Origin: Ptychodera flava
Taxonomy: Eukaryota > Hemichordata > Enteropneusta > Ptychoderidae
Assembly (NCBI RefSeq): GCF_041260155.1
Contig: NC_091929.1
Coordinates: forward strand, 44,870,244 to 44,934,243
Length of the DNA: 64,000 bases
Reading direction: 5' to 3'
Under the pieces are notes generated by a model. The model worked only from the letters and a program-made list of their open reading frames with translations. It ran no database searches and was not told the origin of the DNA. The translations under genes were made by a program, and so were the position numbers. How positions within the stretch are numbered: the first letter of the stretch is position 1; every line of letters begins with the position of its first letter. Shown here piece after piece: positions 47,100-58,605 of the stretch.

Positions 47100-48497
47100 T
47101 TCGCCTCATATTTTCGCTGAGACATGAAGCCTATCTGGCTCATTCGAAATACATTTTTAAATTTTTATTTTTGACGTCTTTATTACAATGTCTTCAGCGA
47201 TGAATCCGTCTGTTAAAACATGGCGGATCCATCGATCGATAGCTGTCGAAGGACATTGAAGAAAGACTTACAAAGATGCAGATTTAATTTCCGGTTCTTC
47301 GAAACCTGAGAAATAAGTCACTTCACTTTTTGTTTACATAGAGAAAGTACCCGGTCAGAAGCAAAGATAACATTCAGTATGCGCAAACGTATGTTAATTG
47401 TTCCATACGATGTCCACTGATAAGAGATTGGACCTACTATGGACTCCGACCAGCTTAACGATTATTTCATTGGTATGTTTGCTTTTAAATATCTGTATTA
47501 AGTAGGGTGACCTTCGTGCTTGGAAGATATCATAGCCATTTGAAGTGATTAGAGTAGTAGAATTAAATTTGACAAAACTTGAACTAACAGAAAGCGTAGT
47601 TTGTCCGAGATATGAGTCATGTGTGAGGTTCAGGTTGTCGTGGCACAGTTTCAATAACGACGAAATGTACTTTGACAGTCCCCGATGGCTCGAACTCTTC
47701 AATGGCCACTTGTGAACGAAAGGTGCTGGGTATCCATTGTCAAATCTAGGTTTGCACACAAGCACTCCATCAACGGACTAGTCCTTGAGTGCACAGTCAC
47801 TGCGACTTACGCTGTCAACTATGAGATATCAGCTAAGTGTGAGATACAGTAATTGACACGGCCGCAACGCGCGTTCCTCGCCTTGCCTTGGCAACAATCT
47901 GACAGCATCTGTTGAGTAACCGCGGCAGCTTAGGTCACTGCAAAATGACCTGTGCAGCACTTTGGAGATCTATTGGCGTGGAAACGTAAATCCTAATCCG
48001 GTTTCTATGGGTTTCATAGAGTCACTGTTTGTAAATACACTAGTTGTGGCGAAAATCATTGACCTTGATTGATATGTAATCGATACGGTACTAGACTATC
48101 TAAATTGAGTCAACACCAACCTGAATGTCTTCTGTACCACGAACCTTCAACGAGTTGAGAGATTTGACCAATTTTCGTTTTCATTTACAGTGTTTTCAGG
48201 GTTCAATTAAGCCATAATCCCCATGGATTAGTAGTAGTTCCGGGTTCTTCATAAAATATTTTCACCGTCTTTATACAGTTGAATATTTTCAGTTTTTTCC
48301 TCAACGCATGTCTCTGAGTCATTTATCGTGTAATGTACATATTTATACATATTACATGTTGGTTTGATAGAGGGAGGGAGGGATGGACGGAAGGAGAGCA
48401 GGAAGAGAGAGGCAGGGGGAGGAGGAAGAGGGCGTTGGTGATGAAGAGATGAGAGATAAATGGAGAGAGGAAGGGAGGGAGGGATATCAGGATTTGA

Positions 48498-48583
48498 TGG
48501 GTGGATGGATGGATGGATGGGTGGCTGATGGATGGATGGATGGGCAGATGGATGGATGGATGGGCAGATGGATGGGTGGATCG
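48498..48583. repeat. (GGAT)n microsatellite
   Basis: About 20 GGAT-type units interspersed with GGGT, GGCT and GGCA variants. Confidence 0.9.
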
Positions 48584-48719
48584 AACAATGGAATAATTTT
48601 TTTTTGTTCACGTATGATCCTATGGAATACTCAAGTAGTTTACAATTTGTAATATGGTGCTTCTTCTCTTTGATTTCATCTTAGATAATCCATCGCTTTA
48701 ATTTTACATTTAATTTTCA

Positions 48720-48785
48720 TTAAGGTGATACATTCCCCGAAACTGAAAGACTCATTTGCTCAAACTTTCCGTAAAGAAAATTTGA
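48720..48785 (+). mobile_element. MITE, TTAA-ended family, copy 11 (fragment)
   Basis: Only the left 65 bp survive, beginning TTAAGGTGATACATTCCCCG and including AACTGAAAGACTC and GCTCAAACTTTCCGTAAAG. Confidence 0.55.
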
Positions 48786-49290
48786 CTTTTCTTAATGTAA
48801 GTTCTTGCAGTCAGTGCTTCTCTATATTAAGCATGCTTGTTAGATTAGCTTCATAAATTGCAAAAGAAGCTATTAATTTGTTACCAATTATAACAAATGT
48901 AGCTTTTGCATTGTCTCTCGATAAATGTTGTAGACCGTATGTTCCTATGCAATACAATGCTGCTTTTAAAAAGTGTATTTGATGATCAAATTGTACCTTT
49001 TTTCTAAGTGTTGTGTCAGCAGCTTACAGGTGTGCAGAAAGCATACACCATATTGAAAATTCTTTCACATGCCATTCATGATAATTTTTGGACTCAATAT
49101 TCAATGCAAATAGGTTGCTGTGGTATTTGTTATCTTAATGAATGGAGTGATGGGCGGCAGGAAAGGAAGAGGGGATGATTGGAGGAATGGATTAATGTTT
49201 GGTAATCGGATAAATGAGTCGGTCAGTCAATAGATGGATGGATGGATGAATCAATCAGATGGATGCATCGATGAAGCTGTACCTAGATAT

Positions 49291-49292
<2 letters not shown>

Positions 49293-49332
<40 letters not shown>
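49293..49332. repeat. (AT)n microsatellite
   Basis: About 19 AT units immediately left of the hairpin at 49339-49508. Confidence 0.95.
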
Positions 49333-49338
<6 letters not shown>

Positions 49339-49508
49339 ATACTGAGAATCTAGGAACTTGTAGTTGTCACTCTACAGGCTGTTTCATGCGCTAAGCAATC
49401 ATTAGGAGTTTACGATATGTCACACTAGTCCGCATAGTCTCCTGATGACTGCTTAGCGCATGAAACAGCCTGTAGAGTGACAACTACAAGTTCCTAGATT
49501 CTCAGTAT
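49339..49508. repeat. 59-bp perfect inverted repeat (hairpin element)
   Basis: The arms 49339-49397 and 49450-49508 are exact complements, including CTAGGAACTTGTAGTTGTCA and TACAGGCTGTTTCATGCGCT. Pairing continues 11 bp further inward with two mismatches, leaving a loop of about 30 nt. The loop motif TATGTCACACTAGTCCGC recurs at about 49652. Both sides of the locus carry (AT)n arrays. Confidence 0.9.
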
Positions 49509-49567
49509 TACGCCCTGCAGAAATGCATTGAGCACTATACCTTTGCCTACATTGACAAGCAATCCAT

Positions 49568-49571
<4 letters not shown>

Positions 49572-49609
<38 letters not shown>
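49572..49609. repeat. (AT)n microsatellite
   Basis: About 19 AT units to the right of the hairpin. The loop-like motif TATGTCACACTAGTCCGC follows at about 49652. Confidence 0.95.
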
Positions 49610-49611
<2 letters not shown>

Positions 49612-51582
49612 ATTTATCTAAGAATGCGTCTGTTTGTTTACGCGTTTACTGTATGTCACACTAGTCCGCGTATGTACATTTCATCGAAGCGTGTGTTATG
49701 TGTATCTACAACGTGATGTTTATTTTAACATTTGTTGTAAATGACTTTGAATTGAACTTTTCATTCCGACGAGATAGTGATGTGACCGTTGCTAGGATTC
49801 GGTCATTGCCGCTGGCTCCATTTTCTGTAACGTTTGCGCCGTTTCAAGTATTTACAGATTTTTTCCGAGTTTTTTATTTTAATCTATTTGTAAAATCATT
49901 GCAGGATTGGCCAGTGTTCATCTTATCAAAATGACCTTTACACGCCTAATGTTTCAATATTGTTGTTGACGACAGACTTTGCAAGCAGACGAGAATTCTT
50001 ATCAAAATTGCTTATCGTATACAATACAATACAATACATGTATCCATAGCATAATATTTAGGTAGTTAAACAAACTTTAGGGAGAAGATATATTGGGAAC
50101 ATGACAGTTTTTTGGAGAAAAAACGCAACGAAAATGTTATCAAATAACTGACAGTGTCCTGTTAAGTGCACAATATGATATATATTATGGTTTGCCTCTA
50201 ACAGATTCCCAGTGACGGTCATGCATGATAACCCTGCTTTTCAACCCTCAACTCAACATTTCAATCAAAACCAACCATATGTGCAAAGTCAAGGTCAGCA
50301 GACAGGACCACTGAGACTTGCATGATTCAAAATCTTTCGACAACGCTAATTTCTGAATAGCGCTTAGCAACGGCTTTGTCGCTCCCTCACAGTTGTCATC
50401 GACGAGTCAACAGGTTGCCAACGCGCCTTAGAGGTGAGCCACGCCAATCAAACACAGTACCGCTCAGTAAACCGACCAACAAAACAGCAAAGCCACTTCT
50501 ATTGCAATATGTACCTCAGCAATTACGCTCAGGATCGCTAGTCTTACCTCGGTGAGCGAGATAAAAATCCGCAATTGAGACTTAATAATAACTCGTGTTT
50601 GCACAAATAACTCTTAATCTAGCCGCGTTAGCAAACGTTATTTAACGACAAAACAACCTCAATAAGAAAAGATCGCTGGGACTCTGTTCGGGGAAATACC
50701 TACAAAGAGCAGTCGGTTCTGATTCATTTAATTATATGACTGTCATTGGCGACGACGAAATTTCATTAAACGGGGATTACAGGGTGTCTGCGTGTCGAGT
50801 GGTGATGGTCGCCGACGCGTAGAATTTTTTATCGTACAAATGCAATGGTTATTCAACGTATCGACGTAAACATAGATTATTAATGCAACCAAGGGCAGCA
50901 AATAACGTTTATTTGCAATTGTTGCCCTGGTTTTGTTTGAAGAAGGTTATTGCTTGACCGCTAATGTCTAACACGAATTCGCCAGGTCACGGCATTCGAT
51001 TCGTAGCTGATGGAATTTTCACACCAGATATCTGTTTGCCGGCGTTCCCAAAAATGCAATATCACTCGAAATACTTGCATGTTACAGACCAGCGTTTATT
51101 AATCGCAGCTTTCATAGTTAACATTGCGATCAAAATGCTGTGTAACCGCTCAGAAACTATTGCGAGTGTCGGATACCACTAACTCAGGGACTGGCACGAT
51201 CTCAAAGCAGCCTTTCGAACAAAACGCAGTGTTTACCCTGTTTTGTGGTGAAAGAATGCGGTGAAGATTTTTGAATGCTGCATACAATGGTATGCTAAAA
51301 CGTTAACATTCGCAAGGTGTTCTCTGGAGAACCTTGGATATGATATCAGCGAGAATGAAAAAAGAGAGAGAAAGTGTGTGACAGACGCCCAAAGCTCATA
51401 CTTTTGAACGTCGTTAAGTGTAAAAACGCGAGTTATCATGTACGCCTCGTTAATTTCTATGATTACTTACCTAACAGAAGATTGTATTACGTAGTTTGTT
51501 TTTAATGGTGTTACGAATTGTCCCTTGTGAATTCAGGCATGCCCCGGGGGCTGCTGTAACACGTTCGCCATGTACGCTGTAC
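49610..51582. other. Intergenic stretch, no gene recognised
   Basis: Small frames at 49698-49934 and 50964-51182 match nothing. An (ACAAT)n run lies at about 50018-50037. This may include introns of the gene whose exon lies at 51583-51783. Confidence 0.4.
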
Positions 51583-51783
51583 CTGTGTAGCAACGGGCAG
51601 GTAGTGCGTTGTCTGAAATCCAGCCACAGTAGATTGACCAGGAACGTCTTCACCACGCGACCGGTGTTCGACGGATCTTCAAATCCGTGTTCAGATCTCA
51701 ATCGTCTCACGTGTAACCATGAAACAGCTTCTTCCTTGTACTTCCAAAGCGACAAATCTGTGCGCCCATAGGAGGGGTCACTT
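51583..51783 (-). CDS. Probable internal exon of an unrecognised gene
   Basis: On the minus strand a pyrimidine-rich acceptor (GTCCTCTTCATTCAG|) at 51784 and a near-consensus donor (CACAG|GTACAG) at 51583 bound exactly 201 nt that stay open in one frame, entering and leaving in phase 2. It encodes about 67 residues, SDPSYGRTDLSLWKYKEEAV, then a WLHVRRLRSEHGFEDPSN block and ending RQRTTCPLLHR. The composition (Trp, Arg, balanced hydrophobics) is protein-like and differs from neighbouring chance frames. I recognise no domain and cannot find the adjoining exons. The phase does not match the 45830 acceptor, so a direct join to that exon is unlikely. Confidence 0.4.
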
Positions 51784-54283
51784 CTGAATGAAGAGGACAA
51801 ACGGTGATTTTAGTCAACAAGACGAACCCGCGCTATTAGAAACCACGAACACGTACGCATATAATGAGGAATTGTGCGCCAAAGACCAGTGGCGAGAGGT
51901 GAAACTCCAACATACTCATACCTTTAAATTAGTGCGACCTTTGACACGGGCGACTGCATTCCCCGATTAGGGTGAGGCAGACCTACTTTTGGTTTATATG
52001 CTGAGCGCCGGTTACGGAAGTTGATATTATGGCACGAACAGTTGCGCAGTAAATATAAAAGTTTATTGTTTGGAAACCTTACTCCTTGTTTACACGTCTA
52101 GGATAGCACGTATGTGTAAACAAGTGAAATATTAAACTTTGACCCACCCTCACAACACCCCCATGTTTTGGCGCGTGATAGTACCCGACTGCATGAAAGG
52201 TTGAAGTCTTTGCCAAGACACAGATAAATACGTATCCGTGTTGATATAAATAACGGTTAATTCATTCTATTACATTCGACTCGCTGGACAATCACAATGG
52301 CTCGCTTCGGAACGGTTCCTCTCGTTGGGTTTTAAACGTTCTCGTGTCGTTGTCATAGAGACAGGGCGACGTTGTAGTGGGTGAACGTATAGTATTGACC
52401 TTCAATGATGGATAAGCAAACTTGGACACTATAAGTTGACGAGATAAATTTGAAATTTATCTCGTAAACTTTTAGTTTGGCATTATATTATTTTTAAAAT
52501 GAGGAACTCAAGCAACAATCACAGCGCCCTCTTGGGGCCTCTAGCAACAGACTGCTTTGCCTTGCATTTTCAGTGAAGTTTCTGGTCACCGGTTGAGTCT
52601 TGCTACATGTTTGTTGTTGCCACCTACCTTATTTAGTAAACAATGTATGAAACACGCTTCCTAGTGTGGATATTGTCTTTACGATAACGATACTAACCAC
52701 GAAATGAACACATACTACTGATCGGAACACGCTCACCAGTATTTTAAACCAGATCAACATGAACCGAACAATTTTTTTTCAAAGTCATTGTCAAAGCTTA
52801 GATGCGTTGTGTCTTTGAGATAACATCAGTAAAGTAAGTTGAATGATATCTGTCTTGTTTCTTAATTTTTTATCACTTCAAATTTGATTGTTTTGGTTAC
52901 TAGCAATCACGTGAATGGTTGGCTGTCGCGAAGTCAGCAATTATCGCCAAGCATGAATTTTAAAATTGCCGAATGATTAGCGTGGGCTAGTCTACTTTTA
53001 ATGTTCAGGACCATTGAACACACAGTAGATGTAACTTTTGGTGGTATTTTCATAATTGTTAGCACAGAATATAAGATACTTTCCTTCTTAACTTACTGTC
53101 GTCCTAAAATACGGTATCAGCCAAGCAAAAATAAAGGAAGCATTGTTTTCAAATTATGGATGTAATGAGTAAATGTCGGCGAGAAAGTCGTGATATGATT
53201 GGGCCAAATACAAAAACGTGTGTTTCCTGTAACATGCCGCCGAAAATTAGGGAAAGAAGGTCGGAGGAAATTATGTTTTATTTTTATTTTTATTGGTTGA
53301 GAACAGTAAAATGCAATGAAAATTAAAGAATTTACTCAATCAAGAATGTGCAGGGTCAGCGGGTTTTCCAGGGTCGGCGAAAGCATGTGGCAAAAGAGGG
53401 ACAACAGGGAGTCGTTTTGGTTGCAAGAGGGCAGATGGCATTTGTGTGTCTGTGTGTCGGAAAAGGCAAGCAGGGAAGTTCCCCGGAAGCGAATGAGGAG
53501 GGGAGTTAACTAATGGAATGGGGGAGCACTGTTTCTCATAATTGGCGGGGAATTGTGGTTATTTAGAACAGCTTTCCTTTGCCCTAACTAATCGACATGT
53601 CAAAACACACACAGTTACGACCGTGACTCTAAAAAATCGGCTTCTCTTCATTCAAGAACATGAATGTTAACCCTCCAACGTTTAAGAAGAGACTCTCCAT
53701 TAAAATACAACCAATGAAGAAGACTGTGTTACATATATATGATGTGCAATATAACAACTGAATGTATATTCATCATTTGTTACAATGTTACAAGACACAG
53801 AACACAATCACCAGAAATGTGTGTTGCAATTCACCCATAGAGGGCGCGATTCACGAAAACTGCAGTCCTATGAAGTGATGCATGAGAAATAGCTATAACA
53901 TCGATTTTATGGCATCTCGCTGCGACAAGAAAAAAACACAAATAAATCATTGAATATAATAATACATTAATACAAATAAATGAAGAGGTTCTGTGTATAA
54001 ATGAGGAGGCCATATTGTATGGTACACGTCACACGAAAGATGTATGTGTTAGGCCTACTGTTGATGGTATGGAATAATCCGACACTATCAGTTTTTAGTT
54101 TACACCTGCGGGTACTTAAAGATTTGGTTCCCGTCCGTACATTTTATCCGTCCGTCTGTGATCCGCTCTCCCATCCGTCTCTTTGTCCAGAGCCGTTTCT
54201 TCGGCATGTGTGGACCAAATTATTTTAAAGGAATAGGGATGACGTAAGCTCTCCTGCCATATTGTAAATAATTGATTCATTGT
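51784..54283. other. Intergenic stretch, no gene recognised
   Basis: No frame or RNA gene can be named. The repeat-like segment with GGGTCAGCGGG lies at about 53275-53385 (see 42061-44949). Confidence 0.45.
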
Positions 54284-55895
54284 TTTTTTTCAGATATGTT
54301 CTTAATGATCAAAAAATCATAACCCTTCCATACGCCGATGACTTCATTTTAGTAACAAATAACAAGCGTAAGCATCAGAAATTGATGGATGAGGTTCAGA
54401 GGATTACGAAAACAATGAATTTACATTTGAAGCCATCTAAATGTAAGACCCTTTCAATTTGCAGTGGTCAGGCTAAAGCTGCAGTGCCATATTATATTGA
54501 CGATAGTCAAGTAACTCTGGTTAAAGACGCTCCCGAAAAATTTCTTGGTTCATGGATTACTTATTCAGGTACATCACAAGCGGCTTTCGCCTTAGTAAAA
54601 GACAAAATTACCAGTATGTTATCAAATATTGATTCTTCATTAGTAAGACCTGAATATAAGTTGCATGTATATTTCAAGTATATGCTTTCTTCAATTAGGT
54701 TTATGTTAACTGTACATGATCTGACAAAATCACAAAGAAGCTTTCTAGATAGTATTACAACTAAATATATCAAAAAGTGGTTAAATATTCCTTCTCATGG
54801 TGCCACTTCGGCAATTATTTACAGTCAACAGGGGCTTGCCATTCCGCTCATCTCCCAAGTGTACAGTGAATGTCATGCACATACTGCAGCACACTGTCAC
54901 ATCAGGGCAGATGACCGGGTTATGGCAGCCATGAATGCCACAATAGCACGGGAGGAATCTTATAGTAGGAAATTATGTGGCAACATTGAAGTTGCTGCCA
55001 TAGCAACAGATGCTGTTAATACAGCAACAGGTAGTAAGTGGGACCATGTAAAGGAAAACATCAAACAAATCGTTACAACAAAATATCAGTGTCATTGGAT
55101 GGATAAAATAAAATCTCTGGGTGTTCAGGGAAAATTCCTGGCGCTTCTTGCTGAAGAAAAGTCTGACATTACATGGAGAAGCATTATCTATAACATGGCA
55201 AAAAAATCCTCAGCTTCGCAGTCAGAGCTGCCATTGACGGTCTTCCAACGTTCAATAATCTTAGATGGGGTAAGAAAATTTCCTCAAAGTGTAAACTTTG
55301 CAGTAATACCCAAACCCTTCATCATGTTCTAAATGGCTGCAAAACCATGCTTGAACAGAATAGATACACTTGGCGACATAATAATATTCTGAATTATATT
55401 TTTCAAATTTGTGCCTCGTCATCAGTTATGGACACATTATCTATTTACGCCGATTTACCAGGTCATACAAAAGGTACCATCCCGCGCAATGTTTTATGTA
55501 CACCTGACCGTCTTGATCTTTTTATTCTGTTCAGTAATGTAAAAAGAATGGTCATTTTTGAACTGACAGTACCATTTGAATTTAATATCGAGAGACATCA
55601 TAATGACAAATGCATGAAATATTCACATCTTGTTAACTCTTTACAAGCTCAAGGTTATTCGACTGAACTCATTTGTTTTGAAGTCGCGTCGAGAGGACAA
55701 ATAACGACAGACAATAAACTCAGACTTCTACAACTTCTTAAGGCACTGAAATTAAGTAAACAGCATAAAACCGTGATACGTGATATCAGTAAACTATGCC
55801 TTATCTCAAGCTATTGCCTATTTCATGCCAAAGATGAACCATCATGGTGTGAGGCTTCAATATTGTCTTCTTCCAAAAGTGCAACTACTAAATAG
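54284..55895 (+). pseudogene. LINE ORF fragment: RT palm/thumb, CCHC, RLE
   Basis: In the first part (to about 55205) LPYADDFILVTNN is the RT catalytic loop, and LHLKPSKCKTLSICSG with KFLGSWITYSG follow as the next RT motifs. The second part carries the CCHC knuckle at about 55285-55345, then YTWRHNNILNYIF, YADLPGHTKGTIPRN, and the endonuclease core RLDLFIL...IFELTVPFEFNIERHH...KYSHL. The reading frame changes once, within a run of A residues near 55200, so this copy could not make the full protein. With the missing 5' end it is clearly dead. Confidence 0.85.
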
Positions 55896-56385
55896 CATTG
55901 TATAATGTACATTTACCAACCCATCCATATGTTCATCTGTATTATACAGATTTGCTTTTGTTTTGTGCAGGTTCTTCCTTTTTTGTTTAACTTCGATTTC
56001 TAGTGAATGTTTTTTTTTGTCTTTGTGTGTTTTGTCTCCTTGTTAAATGTTTTATTGTTTTTTCTTTGCCATTATGTTATACGTCATGTTCTTCATTGTT
56101 ATTGCATTGTTTTCATGAGAGAAAATGCCGAGAGAGTTTGACCGGTTGACCTCGCTGTTAATTTTATGCAGGAAATTACAATAACAATGCTTGGTCGAAT
56201 GACGCAGTGCCTTGAGGGTGGGATCGCCAGTGGTATAGGGGAGGAGTACCTTCCCGATGGTGATAAGTGGTGCGGATTACCGTCGCCTAGGTGACTTGCG
56301 TTGCAAATACCTGGACTGAACCCACGCGTGGACTGAACCATTTGGTTTTTTTTGGGTGTCGATGGTACTTTGACAATAAAAGTAA
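54284..56385 (+). mobile_element. 5'-truncated LINE, R2 superclade (RT + restriction-like endonuclease)
   Basis: The fragment starts inside the reverse transcriptase domain, just before the catalytic YADD, so the 5' part (N-terminal zinc fingers and most RT motifs) is missing, as is usual for LINE 5' truncation. It runs through the thumb region, a CCHC knuckle (KCKLC...HHVLNGC) and the C-terminal restriction-like endonuclease to a stop at 55895. A roughly 490-bp 3' UTR ends near TTTGACAATAAAAGTAAAG without a long poly(A). Elements of this type nick the target with the C-terminal endonuclease and prime reverse transcription there. The exact clade (R4, HERO, NeSL or relatives) cannot be decided here. 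I saw no clear target-site duplication. Confidence 0.85.
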
Positions 56386-56839
56386 AGATGCACAGATATC
56401 GAGTTTATTGTCTTGTTTATGAGCGGCCAGTATTTCCAACAGCATCAATTACGTGCATTTGCCCTAAAGAAATAAATAATTTCGAATAAAACATCGCGAA
56501 TATAACCACATTCCTTAAGCTCGACGTACCCCAAAGAACCATGAAATCGCCCGACTTTCGATTGAAGAGATGAGTTTTGCCAAACCGCGTATACAGAAAA
56601 AGTGGCAGATGACTTTATTTTTAGAATCATAGACAGTATAGCGAGATGTAAAAAATGTGAAAGGGCTCCCCATCTAACTATCCTAAATGTTTTTGTGTCG
56701 AGTTTGTGTTTGATTCGTTTCGAAAATGTGTTCCTACATTCTTATCCGATTGTGTGTGTTAATAAAAATGTTTGTTTCGCTTTGGATATTTGTAGAGAAG
56801 TTTGGATTAGTGTGTACGGTAATGTTTTGTTTGTGTGGG
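56386..56839. other. Short stretch between LINE and Penelope-like relic
   Basis: No gene visible. Its right part may belong to the terminal region of the neighbouring Penelope-like relic, because AT-rich DNA also precedes the matching ATGGCGAGACG block at 35738. Confidence 0.4.
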
Positions 56840-57860
56840 GAAAGCTTATGGCGAGACGCAGCCGGACCTATGTTGTTACAAAAGTTGATAGAGTCGCCCT
56901 TTGACGCTTGCGTTTCGAAACCCGGTTGTGGTTTCTCATCAGTCGCGGTGTAGATTCTTTCCTTAGTTTGTGTTTGTGAAAATTTATTTTAATGCATTTT
57001 AGTGGTCTTGCTTTTCGATTAGCGAGGCAAGTATATTAATTTTTGGTCACGTTGTGAGTCCGTTTGGTGGTTCGGTTTGTTTGTTCTATGTTTCTTTACT
57101 TCGGTAATTTTGTTTTGACTGGTGTGTCTTTTAGATTTTTGCGGAGGTTTGTGAATTTTTAGGCAATAAGTACCACTGGGGGTACGGATTTTATGTTTAT
57201 TGGATCAAGATACTCACAAGTATCCTGGTTGATGTGCTTGTTCTCGTACATTTTGATTCATAGTTCGTTTACTTTGTTTACTGTTTGTTCTGGCTTGTTG
57301 TGTATAATACTGAGTGTTGCGTAATTGCCTTTCGCATTCGAGTACGTAATCGTTTGTGTTGACAATGACGAAAACCCGACCCTTGTCGAGGGTTTTTTTT
57401 CCGAAATTTGTCTATTGTTTGCAAGCTGGTTTATCGCGATTCTTTTAGCACGCGACATGTTTTGTTTCCTTGTTTGAAAGGGTATCTCTAGAAGTGCGAG
57501 TTTAGCAGCTTCAGATAGCTTTCAAGTTTTTGGTGTTTGTTGTTTGTGGAGCCCAATTTGACTTTTCTTTGAATTTGTGTTGTTGCGATTGTTTGTGTCT
57601 CACGATGTAGCGTAGTCACATTTTACGACTTTATTTGTTGAAATCCTGAGGTGGTTTTATTCTGTTTGGTTTTGTTGGCGTCCGAATTAATTTTAAGGCC
57701 TTTGCCTAGTACTATTTTTCGGAGTTTCATAGTTTGAGCATGGAGCTTTTACATCCATGGTTTGAGCGATGATAGGTTGTTGTTGAATTTCATGTTGTTG
57801 TCGGCTTTTCTTTGGAAATAGCTGATTTTTGGTGTATCTTCTTTTTATTGATTATGAAAT
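56840..57860 (-). mobile_element. Old Penelope-like element relic
   Basis: The left part, ATGGCGAGACGCAGCC to about 56950, matches the terminal-repeat layout of the element at 35611-38213 (ATGGCGAGACGTACCG). On the minus strand, fragments of the same reverse transcriptase region can be read: NAKGNYATLSIIHNKPEQTV and MYENKHINQDTCEYLDPIN, cognate to the MYNEKHIDHHTYEYLNPVN stretch of the younger copy. It is heavily broken and clearly older than the 35.6-kb element. Confidence 0.7.
56903..56942 (-). ncRNA. Hammerhead-ribozyme-like core in the Penelope-like relic
   Basis: In minus-strand order the following are visible: CTGATGA; helix II GAAACC/GGTTTC with a 7-nt loop; GAAA; helix III ACGC-AA-GCGT; and the cleavage triplet GTC. 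All core nucleotides expected of a hammerhead are present, and the place in the element matches the motif at 35822-35854. Helix I does not pair with the immediate flanks, so self-cleavage in this context is doubtful. Confidence 0.5.
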
Positions 57861-58436
57861 AAAAAAAGTGATCTATACAGAAGCAATACACAAAACCAGT
57901 CATTCGTACACGTAAAGTGCCAGGCGAAGTTAGGAAGCTTTAAGTCATTACAAGGTTGCTGGATCGCGGGAAGTCAGGGGTCTTCCAAATCCGTGGCACA
58001 ATTCGGCCAACCAATAAACCAATATGCATTTTCAAAAAAGAAAATCGAAATGGAGCTAATTTTCAATTTTCAAATGGTTTTATCATCTTGATTATTAACT
58101 TTTAGGCCTATTTCTAAATTTAAAATCTTTGGGCTGAGATTGAAATATAGGAAACAGGTGTATACTGCTGTGAGGATGGCACTTTACGGCCATTCAAATT
58201 TCTCTCTGACAAACTCTATTTCCCACAATTCGTATTTCCGTTTTTTCAATTTCCAATATACCAAATGTCCGATTTTCCCATTTCATTTGGGGCGTGGCAG
58301 CTGATAGTATCTATCTTTGGCCTAGGAATGCATCAAATTGTGACAGTTGTTTGCGCAGGCAAGTCGATCAACGGATAGAGTAACGAACATACAAAGAACA
58401 ATAGCGTTGCGGCCGCCGGAAAGGAAAGTCCGATAT

Positions 58437-58605
58437 AGTAGTAGTATTAGTAGTAGTATCAATTTATTAAAGTGACATGTGACATCACTGAAATCATATA
58501 CATCACTTATAAAAAATTACAATATCTAAAGTGAGTGGTCACCCAGCCCAACGGGCTTATAAGTCACTATAGTATCGGAACCATTGAAATACATGTGGCA
58601 TATAA
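58437..58605 (-). mobile_element. Short insertion in the left palindrome arm (retroposon-like)
   Basis: The right arm lacks this block, reading from GTCCGATATA straight into ACCAGTTTGACC. The insert begins with GTAGTAGTATTAGTAGTAGT, a 3' microsatellite-like tail if read on the minus strand, and ATATA flanks it on both sides as a candidate target duplication. It may be the 3' end of a LINE or a SINE. The family is unknown. Confidence 0.55.

Larger units (their letters stand above)
47100..49292. other. Intergenic stretch with GGAT microsatellite
   Basis: A minus-strand frame of 123 codons (47394-47765) has protein-like composition but no domain I recognise and no clear splice context. A (GGAT)n array with GGGT/GGCA variants lies at 48498-48583, and another short GGAT run at about 49232-49247. 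Confidence 0.45.

Noticed and set aside
46474-47203. Seven frames of Tyr-Val-Cys-Met or Thr-Tyr-Ile-His repeats
   Set aside because: They are translations of the (GTAT)n arrays in different frames.
47394-47765. 123-codon minus-strand frame with protein-like composition
   Set aside because: No domain, splice context or paralogue supports it. It is kept only as a note in the intergenic entry.
49442-49490. A confident hammerhead ribozyme call in the 49339-49508 hairpin
   Set aside because: CTGATGA and GAAA are present, but helix II would begin with a C-U mismatch and helix I pairs for only 3 bp, so it is reported only as a possibility.
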